DNA of 64,000 nt from Leptidea sinapis (GCF_905404315.1 NC_066268.1:10020001-10084000), one strand, 5' to 3'. Numbered from the stretch's first letter, positions 20,680-32,065 are shown. Numbers and translations: made by a program. Notes: generated by a model from the sequence alone, not told the origin.

Positions 20680-21185
20680 TTTTTTTTATATAAGAGGGGG
20701 CAAACGGGCAAGAGGCTCACGGGATGGGAATAGGTGAGGGAACCACCCATGGACATCCGAAACAACAGGTGTGTCAAGAAATGCATTGCCGGCCTTTAAG
20801 GTGGGAGTATGCTTTTTTTTGAAGGTCCCTAAGTAGTATCTGCCGGGAAGACCGCTGCCGGTAGTTGATCCCACAAAGTGGCTGTGCGAGGCAAGAAACA
20901 AAATCCGCGGCTGTGGAATGCCAGACGTCTACGTGATGCGGATAGTACTTTGAACGTAATATCCGGTGGTGGAATTCGGCCGCTGGAATCAACCCGAACA
21001 GCTCCTCTGAGCACTCCCCGTGATAAATGCGTAGAATATGCACGAACCCACATCTCTACGCAATGCCAAATAATCAAGCCGATCGGAGATGACTTGATCG
21101 TCGATGATTCGAGCCGCTCTTCGTTGTATGCGGTCATATGGAAGAAGCTGGTACTGTGCTTGTTGGGAAACGCTTTTCATATAAA
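20680..21185 (-). pseudogene. LINE (family B) reverse transcriptase C-terminus and 3' UTR
   Basis: The longest family B copy in the window. On the minus strand the translation runs QYQLLPYDRIQRRAARIIDD, then SDRLDYLALRRDVGS, YHGECSEELFGLIPAAEFHH, FLPRTATLWDQLPAAVFP, GTFKKKAYSHLKGRQ and the 3' UTR with a T-run (plus strand) at 20680. This is the C-terminal region of a Jockey-type RT. The parts lie in three frames, so several indels are present. The six overlapping ORFs seen here on both strands are all pieces of this one remnant. 5'-truncated, non-functional. Confidence 0.85.
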
Positions 21186-21470
21186 CAACAGTTTGTTATA
21201 AAGTACATTCATATAATTTACTTCTTACATTGACATAATAGGAATACACGGTTCTATCTGTGTAATATGCCAACGTGGAATACATCAACGTTCGCATGTG
21301 TGCGTTACGCGACACCGCATTGTACCGCGGCCACTCACACGGATTATCTCTCATTAGCCGACATCCTCCCTCGCGACCCCGTACAGTGCTTCAGATATTT
21401 TAGTTTACTGTTTAATTGCTTTCCACTTATGCGATTGGTATTCTTTCTATTGATTAAATTTTTAGAATAA

Positions 21471-21700
21471 ACCAAATGTTTTGAGTTTTCTTGAGTGTTA
21501 ATTCGGCCAATATTCGTTTTCAAACAATTCGACACGTGTTGACACGGCACGAGACTCATGACAGATTATGGCGAGTCAAAATCTCCTGAGGATGCCTCGT
21601 GTAGAGGCGAAACACGTGTCGAATTGTTTGAAGTCGAATATTGGCAGAATTAAGACCCAAGAAACCTCAAAGCATTTGGATAATTATGGATTTCCGCAAA
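21471..21700. mobile_element. Foldback element, family C, copy 2
   Basis: Arms with GAGTGTTAATTCGGCCAATA and its inverted counterpart TATTGGCAGAATTAAGAC, ACAATTCGACACGTGTT mirrored by AACACGTGTCGAATTGTTT, and GGCACGAGACTC. The constant outer tail TATGGATTTCCGCAAA follows on the right. The left arm lacks the TCTACACGAGGCATCC block that is retained in the right arm. Confidence 0.7.
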
Positions 21701-22028
21701 ATATGTTTGTTCATTTTGTTTTAGTATGCGTGCGCTACTGAAATTAAAGGCTTACAGTACACTGCAATTTTTTACGATGTGTTGAATTTTGGTTGATGTG
21801 GGAAAGCTGTCACGTCTACATCTACACGTTAAAGTTATCTAAGGTGACAAGCTATTATTATTATGAATTATTTTGGGTTCAATATTTTAAGTTTATTTAA
21901 ATAGAAAATAGGTTCAAGGAATGCTTGAGGAACAATAAACTTTAATGTTGTTTTTCTAATATGTATTATATATAAAATATCCTGATAAATCATTCGTGGT
22001 TCTACAATACTAAGACAGGTGAGATTGT
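21701..22028. other. Unassigned non-coding stretch
   Basis: AT-rich, no feature recognised; the minus ORF at 21868-22053 runs into the family A repeat. Confidence 0.45.
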
Positions 22029-22328
22029 ACCAGTGGGAGGCTCCTTTGCACACGATGCCGGCTAAAGAAGTAATGTGTAAGCATTTTTGTGTTTCGGTCT
22101 GAATCGTGGTGAATTGTGGTGGTCTGTTCGGTGTCCGTAGCTAGTGAAATTACAGGGCAAATGAAACTTTGCATCTTAATTATGTCTCAAGGTGACGAGA
22201 GCAATTGTATTGGCGCTCAGAATTTTAAATATTGTGTTTTTCAAGAATCCTGGGTGGCACTGCATTGCAATGGGCAAGGCGTATCAATTACCATCATCCT
22301 GCTCGTCTAATCCCTTATTTTCACAAAA
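22029..22328 (+). mobile_element. 310-bp poly(A) repeat (family A)
   Basis: Starts ACCAGTGGGAGGCTCC and ends CTTATTTTCACAAAA. An internal deletion removes the GGCGCC outer arm. The flanks share GTGAGA on both sides, a possible target-site duplication. ORFs through it are translations of the repeat. Confidence 0.8.
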
Positions 22329-22377
22329 TCAAAGTGAGAAATATAATATATATTCCTTAGAGATATTTGTGCTATCA

Positions 22378-22704
22378 CTATAAATAACTGTACCGCTGCT
22401 TTATCGTTCGTATCTGTACCATTGCTGTTTTGTCTTCATCAGCCAGTCTCTCAGGACTATAGACGCTGCTTGATGTCAAGTTCTTGGAGTATGAACAGAG
22501 GAAACAGCATATCAGAGAATAATAAAACAAACAAGCGTACAGAACACCTGCTAGTAACTGATGATTGCCATTCACAGTTTTAAGAAACACCAGATTGATC
22601 TGAAGAGCATTAATTGCATTCCCAAGGACACTTTTAGCTACATGAAAGCAATCGTTTTGGAGGAGATACTGTACAAGGGACACATTAGATTCCATTAGGT
22701 TCAC
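22378..22704 (-). CDS. Coding-like ORF, possible terminal exon of an unknown gene
   Basis: A 108-codon minus-strand ORF. The part from YLLQNDCFHVAKSVLGNAIN through VFLKTVNGNHQLLAG and a hydrophobic stretch (GVLYACLFYYSLICCFLCSY) to SPERLADEDKTAMVQIR and the stop reads with balanced codon use, unlike most ORFs here. A good splice acceptor (CCCTTGTACAG) lies on the minus strand just upstream of the YLLQND codons (boundary at about 22668), so it may be a last exon starting there. The hydrophobic run of about 19 residues could be a membrane segment. I do not recognise the family. It could also be a pseudogene fragment or chance. Confidence 0.3.
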   Translation of the reverse strand: MNLMESNVSLVQYLLQNDCFHVAKSVLGNAINALQINLVFLKTVNGNHQLLAGVLYACLFYYSLICCFLCSYSKNLTSSSVYSPERLADEDKTAMVQIRTIKQRYSYL

Positions 22705-23082
22705 AGAACCCGAGGAGCGTCTCTCCTCTTACTCGTAGCTCACACACGCACATAACAAAAATACGACACCGTTTCCTCGGAAAATGTTTTTTTCATTCAA
22801 TAGAACTGGAGTCGACCTAATTCTCTTACAACCCAAACCAGTAATACCGAAACTCAATAATTAAATAATGAACCAGTACAGTACTGAGATCGACCATTCC
22901 TACCCCCTCTCCAATTTCCCATTTCGTTTCTAATTAAAGTAATTCTATAAAATGTTTGACGGAATTTATAGTTTTAACAATTTGCGTGATCGATGCCTTT
23001 CATCTAACGAAGTTGGGAGTTTACCACATACCCAGATTATTAGTGGCTACAAGTGGAACAATAAAATGACCGAGATATATAT
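22705..23082. other. Unassigned non-coding stretch
   Basis: If 22378-22668 is an exon, this would be its intron. Contains CTCACACACGCACATAAC near 22740; no other feature. Confidence 0.4.
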
Positions 23083-23325
23083 TGGTAGATCGCTTTTTTT
23101 ATTGACACACTTTCACAAGTTATCTTGCCCCAAACTAGGCATAGCCTGTACTATGGGTACAAGACAATGATATATTTAATACAATGTACTTACTTAAACA
23201 TACGTAAATACAAACCAACATCCATATTCGTCATATAAATGATTGCACCTACCGAGATTCGAGCCCGTTACCTCTAGTAGGTACTCACTGACGCTCACTC
23301 ACGTAGGTACTGATCAAAATTTACT
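23083..23325 (-). mobile_element. tRNA-derived SINE (family S), copy 1
   Basis: On the minus strand the tRNA-like head carries a B-box-like GGGCTCGAATCTCGG segment near 23255-23270. The body passes AATCATTTATATGACG, TGTATTTACGTATG and TACCCATAGTACAGGC, and ends CTTGTGAAAGTGTGTCAAT. Two better copies are at 51955-52192 and 57946-58186, all on the minus strand. The head is damaged here. Confidence 0.7.
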
Positions 23326-23713
23326 AGTGACATCAAACCAATATTCTGTTAGTACTGTATATATGTCTAATGTGTTCTTGTTGCAAACAGGGGCAATCAA
23401 TTTATGACATTTATTGATCCAACGAGGCTCTGCACGAGGCGAGGTGAGGAGAAGCGTGATAGAGCGCATCGGTACACATAATATAATATGACGTTGTATT
23501 TGTGCTCACAAATATTAACATGAACTCTAAATAACATGAATTCTAAACCAGAATCAATAACAACTCAAATCTAAAGAACTCTAAAACACCTCAAAACCAC
23601 ATCTTTACCTTTCAATTACTGGACAGGATGCTACAGGTACGTAGTGCGGTGGTGTCCTTTTGAAGGTCATTTGAGACGACCACTTTACACACGCCAATAT
23701 ACGTGAAAACTTC
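23326..23713. other. Unassigned non-coding stretch
   Basis: No feature recognised. Confidence 0.45.
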
Positions 23714-24012
23714 ACCAGTGGGAGGCTCCTTTGCACAGATTGCCGGCTAAATTATGGGTACCACAACGGCACCTATTTCTGCCGTAAAATGTCGTGTTTC
23801 GGTCATAAGGGCGCCGCAGCAAGTAAAGTTACTGGGCAAATGAGACTTAACATCTTATGTCCCAAGGTGACGAGCTCAATTATTGTAGTACTGCTAAGAA
23901 TTTTTGGATTTTTCAAGAATCCTGAGCGGCACTGCATTGTAATGGGCAGGGCGTATCAATTACCATCAGTTGAATGTCCTACTCGTCTCGTCCCTTATAT
24001 TCATTAAAAAAA
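23714..24012 (+). mobile_element. 310-bp poly(A) repeat (family A), near full length
   Basis: Starts ACCAGTGGGAGGCTCC and ends CATTAAAAAAA. The left arm of the GTGCCGCTCAG hairpin is degraded (ACTGCTAAG) while the right arm (CCTGAGCGGCAC) is intact. The ORF at 23789-24007 is the repeat's sense translation. Confidence 0.85.
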
Positions 24013-24958
24013 CATGGTTGTCTTGCCCTGGGCACAGCCCGTGTTGAATCTGAAAATCAACGCGTCAATCCCAGCTTCGAGATCTCCAAACCGAGTGACC
24101 CGGTTCCTTGGTGATTCTTGTTGCGTGTTAACGAGCGAGTACTTGTGTTTCCAGCCTTTTTCAATGTACACTGATTAAAATATGTGAAAGGTTAAGTGCG
24201 GCTGCGATTCTGTACTACAACGGATGCCCTCATTACTGCACCGTCGCTGTTCGAGTCAAGAGCTCAATTATATTTTATGTTAAATGGTTCAAACACTTTA
24301 AGTAAAGTCTAAGATATAACTGCGTTCTTTATTTTTTATGAAGAAGATCTACATCAAAATACACAGCGCACAAAATCAATCATTCAGATATTTTGATTGT
24401 GTATGGTCAAAAACATGCAATTTGATATTTTTTACCTAATTGAAAGTATTTTAGATTCCAAAGCCTTCCAATCTAGCTTTATTTGATGATCAAAATAATT
24501 GTAAACACCTGCGTTTTCACAAAATATTTTTTTTTTTGATCATTATCACTAATACCTAAAACTCGCATTCTTGCGATTATTTTAGTATGGATTTGATGAA
24601 TTTTATTGTTTTATTGTAGAAATAATATTTATTGGCATTTTTATCATTTATATAAATGTTTATTTTTTTCATTTTAAAATAAATATAAACATCCTTTTTG
24701 TAAGTATCGCATTTACATGCTAGCAATACAGTCACAGATTTTATTTTTTATTTCCAAAATTTTATTTTACAAGTGCCGGCCGAAAATGTCAAATTGACGG
24801 TAGGTCTCTCTCACATTACCGCAAACAGAAGATGAAAATTGAAAACTCTTCTATCTACGCTTTTTGCTATACAAATATTTTGGCGTTGAAACTTAAAGGC
24901 AGATAACATAAATACCATGTTGACTTAAGGCTAGTATTAAGACTATAATATTTCTTTG
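24013..24958. other. Unassigned non-coding stretch
   Basis: No convincing gene or repeat. A GC-richer patch lies at 24030-24130. Confidence 0.45.
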
Positions 24959-25237
24959 TACAAATGATTTAAGTTTTCTTTAGTGTTAATTCCGCCAATA
25001 TTTGTTTTTAAAACAATTCGACACGTGTTTCGCCTCTACACGAGGCATCCTCAGGACGTGTTGTCTCGCCAAAATCTCTTTGAGAGTCTCGTGCCACACA
25101 CGTCCTGAGGATGCCTCGTGTAGAGGCGAAACACGTGTCGAATTGTTTTAAAAAAAATATTGGCAGAATTAACACTAAAGAAAACTTAAATCAATTGTAT
25201 AATTATGGATTTCCGCAAATTAACGCCTAATTCAATA
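24959..25237. mobile_element. Foldback element, family C, best-preserved single copy
   Basis: Left arm from TACAAATGATTTAAG to GGACGTGTTGTCTCGCC; right arm from CACGTCCTGAGGATGCC to CTTAAATCAATTGTATA. The mirrored blocks include CGACACGTGTTTCGCC/GGCGAAACACGTGTCG and ACGAGGCATCCTCAGGACGTG with its complement. A short spacer holds AAAATCTCTTTGAGAGTCTCGTG. The outer constant tail TATGGATTTCCGC...CTAATTCAATA lies only on the right. Arms of about 115 bp could form a long hairpin if transcribed or single-stranded. Confidence 0.8.
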
Positions 25238-27169
25238 AATTTTCATATTACTTTGTATTGTTGCTGTTTTAAAAAAAAACTTTTGATATTTAATTTAACA
25301 AAAAGGCAAGTATTTAAAATTATTGGCGTAGTTTATTTAGACTACTTAATTTATTATTTCATTGAGCATCGCAGTTTGGTATTGTTTGATGACCGCAAAA
25401 AAAACCACACCTAATACAAAAACGGGACATGTATTTTGATATACCTTGTGTCCTAAAGTAAACGAAAGATTTAAATGAATTTACAACTATCCGTGCAGTA
25501 AAGTATTGGCAACTCTGTTAAGAAACACATTTAAAAGCTGACAGTTTAGGGTTTGTTGAAATTGGAACATGGCCATAGTTTAAAAATTTCGTACAAAATG
25601 TGTTCGGAATAGTGATTTAATTTCGTCAACTGTGTTGAGATAAATTGAGAAATTTCAGCAGACTGCTTCAGTGGGTGTAATATATAAGATAATATTCATG
25701 TGAATGTAACGTGATTTTCAAAATAGATTATATATCATCAAAATAACGCAAATGTTATGTGTATTAGGGTCTTTAAATAGCTTCCAAAGAATATCAGAGA
25801 GATGTCTAATACATTAATGCACAAAAAATGAAAATAATGGCTAATATATAAATGCTTTTATAGTTTAAAAGAATTCTTTAGCCAAGAATAATAGTATTTA
25901 ATGTTATTTTTTTAGAGGTACCTACAAAGTAATGTTTATTTTATATTATAGAATTGAATTAAAACTATGTAATGTTTATTATTGACGTATAAATATAAAA
26001 ACTCCAATATTGACAATCAAATATTTGTATACCGATATATTGGCTAATTGTTCTGTACACCTATTAATTGTTAACCTCTATCATACCAATGGGTCTTTCA
26101 TGTAGATAAATAACCAAGTAAACACTTTCACTGCATACACGGTAAAAAGATTCATTCCCTAGCACACATTGAAACTGTAAAATTGCTTGGTAATTGGGTA
26201 AATCTGCTGAAATTGATTTTATTTGCAGAGTTTATTTGCAGAAGAGAGCTGTTCTTATAGTATGGTACCAGGTCAATCACTTACATCTAAATTGAAAGGT
26301 TTTTGTATGGTTTAGCCAATATATATATATGAAAATTTTGTAAATTCAATCCATGAAAATTGTCAAATGTATTAAAATTTTCTATCCATACAACTATTAC
26401 TACTGCACGATTTTGAATGGTTGAATTTGACTCATAATTATTTTAATATACAGGCATATAGAATGTATGATGCTCCCATAATAACTTTATTTATGTACAG
26501 TATGTGTGGATTGATTTCAAATAACATTATTTAAACTTGGTCGTGTAAGTCATGATGATGTTGAAGTTTTTTATAGTATTTTTTTATATTGATATAATTA
26601 TAACGATTTGTAAAATGATGAAGCTGTAAATATTTGATATTTACTTCTTCTCGTTAAGGCTCAACCTTGTCAAAAATGGTCGTTAACGGTATAACTTTTA
26701 ACATTCATTAGTGTATTAACCTAATTGAATAAATCCAAAAAGTGAGTGACGAGCAAAACCGTTGAGGTCATAACATACCTTGTGAGTAATTAAATATATA
26801 AACCTATTCTGTGCACTTTACGCATTAATGAAAAAAATTAAATAAAAAAATATTATATCCAATTATTGCGTTAATTTTGGGACATCTTTTATTTCGCATT
26901 TAGATTAAAAAACATTTATGAAAGCACACAGTACCAAACTAAGCAGTTTATACATTAACAATGTCATTAGTATAATTTTCATTGCTCAATATGCTTAGTA
27001 CCGTAGCTACTAGTTAAAATAGCAGTAAAGCTTTCTTAGTATACTACAACAAAAAAAAAACAAACTTGAAAAAGACAAATTCATGAATACTATTTAATCC
27101 AAGCTGATCATTGTAATATTAAAACATAGCTCCGATTCTTGTTAAGGCTAATTTGCAGTAAGAAGTGAC
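25238..27169. other. Long AT-rich unassigned stretch
   Basis: No shared repeats and no convincing ORF. Very AT-rich and mostly featureless to the eye; could be intron or intergenic DNA. Confidence 0.45.
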
Positions 27170-27545
27170 GTACCTCAGCAGTGCCAGCCAGCCAGGTCGG
27201 CTAGTGCCAGCAGCTGGCAACCACAACACTAGGACTCCTTCGACACAGCACTGCCTGCTCGCGTCCTAAACTAACGTTCCGTTTACCCGATGTTTACGTC
27301 ACACGTCATACATAGGTACATAAAGGGGACAAGCAGCGAGCCGTGCTCTCCAAGCCGCAGACGAGACCGAACTGGCGCTGAAGAGCCTGCGACGACCGGC
27401 GCCGGGATTTGAGCCGAGCGGTGCGCACGGCGTCCCTGAACGTAGCCATGTAGCAATCCGTAGCACTGTAGCTATACGTAGCATCGTAGCAGATCGTAGT
27501 AATGTAGCAGACTGTAGCATCATAGCACTGACCTACTCACGGCCA
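27170..27545 (+). promoter_or_regulatory. Candidate promoter / first-exon region (GC-rich block)
   Basis: A sharply GC- and CpG-richer block in AT-rich surroundings. It contains the palindrome TGCCAGCAGCTGGCA with an E-box (27213 area), two CRE-like motifs (TTTACGTCAC at about 27292 and ACGTCATA close by), then ACATAAAGGGG as a possible TATA-like box, followed by a GC-rich stretch and an 18-bp minisatellite. The order CRE, TATA-like, GC-rich leader is what a plus-strand promoter would look like. On the minus strand a consensus splice donor (GTAG|GTAAGT) occurs near 27560, so an antisense reading is also possible. No ORF of recognised function is attached. Inference only. Confidence 0.35.
27442..27531. 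repeat. 18-bp minisatellite, five units
   Basis: Five consecutive 18-bp units starting at 27442, 27460, 27478, 27496 and 27514. Each is two GTAGCA-like hexamers with alternating 2- and 4-nt spacers (GTAGCAnnGTAGCAnnnn). On the minus strand this reads as a repeating hexapeptide (IATVLR, IATWLR, SATMLR), but the frame is not supported as a gene. Confidence 0.85.
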
Positions 27546-28711
27546 CCACCGCATTTACTTACCTACGCAGGATAAAAGAAAAATTCAAATAAATTTGCCG
27601 CAAGCCAGATAAACACGAAGGGCTTACTGGCTCATTACAAAATTATTTACTTTAATAAATTTCGGTAATAATTAATTTCGAGTTATTTGTGTATCTTGTA
27701 ATTACTAAAATAAAATAAAAAAGAAAGTTATATTCAAAAGTTATTGTGTTGTACTTTGTGAATTGAGGCCTATTATAAGCGAAATTTTGCGGTATGATAT
27801 TGCCTATAAATTTAATGTTCTGGCTCAATATTAATGTTCTGGAGAAGTGTTCACTTCACCTTCTTGGAGCTTCTTTAATTCCTATTTCATTTCCATCTTC
27901 TTATTTCAAATTATCATATTAAAAAAAAATCATATTATCATATTAATTCAAAATATCACACATATTATTTATTTCTTAATTTTCAGCTACGTTGTCTTAA
28001 AAGATGTAAATTTAAATGTATCTAATGTACATAATTTCTTTTTTTATATTTCATATATGCAAAACAACATATTTACGGCTTCAAAATTATAAAATAGAGG
28101 CAGCATTAAACTTCAAAGTTTATAACCACAAGATGCTTAGATTCTTAAGCATAAATCTTGATCATAGATTACATATATATTTGCATTAACACATTTTCGA
28201 CGATAACAGATCAACCCATAAGCATCGATAAAATTGTACCTTCGAATGTTTAAGAGAAGAGGACGTGCCTACACACGACATCGTAGGGAGTGATTATAAT
28301 AAACAATATTATAATAATTCACAAGATGTCAAGCAACATGTTGAGCAGTACAATGAAAGTACATATTAATATTAAGACGCTATTTGCAATTTGATGAACG
28401 ATGCTCCGGAGGAAGTTTGTTCTCAATTGTTGTGGAGGTTGTTAATCGTGCTAAGTTGTCAGCAAGTGCGAGTTACGGGAGACGGCAAACTTCGTCGTGT
28501 ACCGACCACGGCGACAGTTCACCGCAGCGAGCAGAGAACACTGGTCATTTGTGTTATTTATACGCAAAGTACAGTCAGCTCCTCCCGTAAGCATTTATGC
28601 GAGATGTGTAACGTTATGCGAAAGGGTTGGCTGTTACTGATGAATTAACTTTGAATTTGATACCTGAGTTATTTTTAAACAGCCAGAAAATAGAATACAT
28701 TTTTATTATTA
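27546..28711. other. Low-repeat stretch with a CpG-richer patch
   Basis: Mostly AT-rich. From 28380 to 28640 there is a CpG-richer patch (GAGACGGCAAACTTCGTCG, GACCACGGCGACAG) with overlapping plus-strand ORFs of 68 and 85 codons, neither recognisable. It could be an exon, a leader or a regulatory island. Confidence 0.4.
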
Positions 28712-28976
28712 TTTTTTTATGAAAATGACGGACGAGACGAGGCAGTACGTTCAGGATTCTTGAAAAACCCCAAAAATTCTGAGCGGCACTAACTGCGCTC
28801 GTCACCTTGAGACATAAGATGTTAGGTCTCATTTGCCCAGTAATTTCACTAGCTACGGCGCCCTTAAAGACCGAAACACAGTAATGCTTACACATAACTG
28901 CTTCGCGGCAGAAATAGGCACCGTTGTGGTACCCATAATCTAGCCAAAATGCTATGCAAAGGAGCCTCCTACTGGT
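28712..28976 (-). mobile_element. 310-bp poly(A) repeat (family A), 3' part deleted
   Basis: Minus-strand copy from the T-run and ATGAAAATGACGGACGAGAC to GGAGCCTCCTACTGGT. The segment between the GGACG block and the first hairpin arm is missing (GCAGTACGTTCAGGATTC joins directly). Confidence 0.85.
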
Positions 28977-29860
28977 ATTAGAAATAATGGAAGTGTAAAT
29001 GAAATGCTAACTATCAGCTATCAATATTAACTGTAGTCATTTTCTTTTTGTGTCAATTTCAATGCTGTTTCATCTAATCTAAAGGTTTTTCTCTCAATTC
29101 TGACTGCTATAACAATAAGGTGTTGTGAATGTTTTCTCATCTATCCTCTATTAGAATAATCTCATAATAATCTCTTCTGTTCTGCCTTCACGTAATAAGG
29201 AACTCAGTTGTCACGCCTTTTTACTTAATTGCCATGATAATATCGTGTGTTTCAGTGAATTGAAAAACGAAAGTTAATGCGAGGATGATTAAATTTAGAA
29301 ACGGCTTTTTCCAATTTCATTTAGGGAAAGTTCGCTAAAATTGGATTATTTGCATGTCGAGTTTGGTGAGAAGTTGGAACGTTTCACGTTAACTTATTTT
29401 GTGGAATCGTTTCGAATAAAACTTCGCAATACTTTCTAATGACGTAGGTAGCGTTGAGAGCGGGGGGGAGGTCATGTGGGGCGTGCCAAATGCCGAGTGA
29501 ACGATCATTTCGTTTGTTTTAAAATAAATCGCCGCAAAGACTCGGGAGAGAGAAATTAAGCGTTCTGAATTGCCTTAAGAGGCAATTCTAGCGAGTCGAA
29601 TCGAATTTTATTTAGAAAAGTTCCCGCTCTTGTGAAATATATTGCATCAGATAAACGAGCAATGCTTGGGATGGACGAGGGAGGTTTGATTTGGCCTCGT
29701 CGAGTCGCCGCGGGCAGCCCCGATCATATTACCTACCTAACACCAACTGCTATTTGACCGACCGAATGCACATCGAGCGCTAGGTATTCAACTCTGATTT
29801 TATTCGAACATTTTCTATCATTGATTTATTTATCATGACAAAGTATTTAATTTAGCTATT
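28977..29860. promoter_or_regulatory. Candidate conserved non-coding / regulatory stretch
   Basis: Lacks the window's repeats, lacks ORFs and has a mixed base composition. Visible motifs are an octamer ATTTGCAT at 29348-29355, TTTATTTATCATG near 29825, ATAAATCGCCGCAAAG near 29525, and a perfect hairpin (9-bp GAATTGCCT/AGGCAATTC, 4-nt loop) at 29567-29588. These are consistent with POU/homeodomain-type enhancer sequence but do not prove it. A conservation test is needed to decide. Confidence 0.25.
29567..29588. repeat. Perfect 9-bp hairpin with 4-nt loop
   Basis: GAATTGCCT, loop TAAG, AGGCAATTC. Lies in the candidate regulatory stretch. No T-run follows and no known role can be assigned. Confidence 0.7.
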
Positions 29861-31584
29861 AGAAGACTTACGGGTCAACTCAAATCTATCTAACTGCTAT
29901 AACGTGGTTTTCTTTAAATGCAATTTTGATTAATATTATTGTAATATTGTGTGTGTTTCACACAAAAATAGGGTTACAAACATAGTAGTGTTAGACTGTA
30001 GTCTTAGTTTATGTTAAACAAGGAAGAATTATTTAATTTTCGAGCTTAGCAGATTGTATTGACGTTACATTTGGGGAATAAGTAACTTCTTCCAAATAAT
30101 ATATGCATGCGAATAACACCAGAATTCTGGCAATCATTATGGTCGATACTGTTAAAGTTTGGCAATATTTTGAGTTTTGTGTAAAAAATGCAATTAATAA
30201 AATAAATAAATATAAGAAACGATATATATTGCTTAGAATTAATCAACATTTAGCAGTGAGTCTCTGATTCTCCAATCATCTTATATTATATTTTAGTGTT
30301 GAAGAAAGCAAGTCTTACACCAACTCTCTACATCTGGATTATTATTCCATCATTATGTTCACCTGGTAGGCATACGTCAATTGACAAAGAAATGAAATAA
30401 TTAGGTTTCTTAATAATAGCGTCTTATTTTGTTATTTTAAGTGATTTCCATCTGGGATGACATATACAAATTAATCATCAGAAAAATTAATAAGTGAAGC
30501 CATTTACGATTTGATGCATAAATTTAATTTGAATTTATAATCCCACTAAAAATGGGATTTCAAAAAAACGAATGGTCGAAGAAAATAAACATCTCAATTC
30601 CATTTCTAAAGTACTAAAGTTATTCTAATTAGTTTTTTTTTATTCTAATTAATATACCAGCTTTACTTGCCAGTATAAACCTTTTAGTTCTTTTTTGCAC
30701 CTCATTTTCACTATTTATTGAATTCTTCTCTAATATATCCTTATTGCCAGTAGAAAAGGGCATAAATGGCATTTACTTTTTCAATATTGATTCCTATAGA
30801 ATTTGATGTCAGTTTTAGTACTACCACCGCATCTGAAAGAAACTGCTGAAGAAACTCTTCCAGCATTTTTTTATGAGCTCTTTTTAATGAAATTTAAAGA
30901 AATGCGTCTGTCTGAATATTAGTTAGCTATAGTAAAATATCAAGACAAAACTCTTGGTCATTGATTTGTGTAATCGCTTGCGATCCAATTGAGATATTCG
31001 ACCACATTCATCCAATATGGAGCAGTTCCGATGAGAGGCTGATGGCTAGGATTTAGTTCAGCTGAAGTTAGCTCCAGATAATAGATCATGCCAGTGAAGC
31101 TGTGAGGGTGCTTCAACAATGGCTTTGTTGATTATCTCGATCAGCTTATTATATTTCGTTATGATATTAAAATCGGAAGCATTGTATTAAAGATATTATA
31201 CCTACATATTAAACGTATATATTATACGTATATTTTACCTACTGAGAACTTTTATTATACATTATAGGAACGTTTAATTAATAATTAATAAAAAAAATAG
31301 TCTCTATAATATTATTTATTGCCAATACAAATATAAAAATTACGACGAACATTAATAAAATGCAATTCTTATGCGATATATTCTATTAGCCGAAGTCAGT
31401 AGGTACCACTTCTTTGAATCGGCTTATTACAATACATAATATGTTTGAATCCGGATTTTTGTACAGAGTTTTGTGTTGATATTACTTTTAGTTGTCGACA
31501 TATTTAAGAAAGACATAGTAAAGTAGTAGATCTCTTGACAGTGTAGTATCATCGTTTAGTCATCTGTGGTCTTTCTTATCAGTT
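29861..31584. other. Unassigned AT-rich stretch
   Basis: A probable LINE 3' fragment (minus) at about 30735-30880 contains GGGCATAAATGGCATTTAC and GATTCCTATAGAATTTGATG, similar to 51225-51340 and the complement of 44655-44815. Otherwise no gene or repeat recognised. A small 7-bp hairpin (AATCCCA/TGGGATT) lies near 30540. Confidence 0.4.
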
Positions 31585-31805
31585 CTTTTTTATGGAAGGG
31601 AAGGAGAATCGAGCGTTCGTACGTACCCGATGCTAAGTGATTACCGTCATCCACTTTCTCTTACAACACCAGATGAATCACAGAAGCGTTGCCAGCCTCG
31701 AACAAAAGTGTACGCGCTTACATTGAACGTACATAGTTACCTGTGTCGTCTGTCTTGGAAACACCAAGCTAGGAAATTTGTTCCATTATTTGGTTGTACG
31801 TGCAA
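31585..31805 (-). mobile_element. LINE 3' end fragment (family B)
   Basis: Minus-strand copy with the T-run and ATGGAAGGGAAGG at 31585, GAATCGAGCGTTCGTACG, CAACACCAGATGAATCACAG, GCGTTGCCAGCC and GTGTACGCGCTTAC, ending near CTGTCTTGGAAACACC. More diverged than the 46.9 kb copy. ORFs on both strands here are by-products. Confidence 0.75.
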
Positions 31806-31865
31806 GTTCTTCTTTAACATAGATAGATATACTTGTACTTGACCTATAAAACTTGAGGAGTTCCT

Positions 31866-32065
31866 CCAATTAAATAAATGAGAATGTGGTTGTCTGTTGA
31901 AACTCTTTACGGATGAAGGGATCGAAAAAAAACAAGGAGTACTATTATGAAATTCAGTACAACACAACATCATCCGCTTAGATTATAAGGGCATTGGGTG
32001 TTTTAATGTTGGCAATAAGCTAACTGTTTCAGAATCTTTAGTAGAGGATTTAAAGCATGGGTGTT
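31866..32065. mobile_element. ACACCCAT-TIR DNA element, right-end fragment
   Basis: Matches 7626-7826: GAATGTGGTTGTCTGTTGAAAC, GATGAAGGGATCG, ATGAAATTCAGTACAACA, then the right TIR (GGGCATTGGGTGTTTTAATG to AGCATGGGTGT). The left half is absent. Confidence 0.75.

Noticed and set aside
20686..21201. Several overlapping ORFs on both strands as separate genes
   Set aside because: All are frames of one decayed LINE reverse transcriptase C-terminus plus its antisense.
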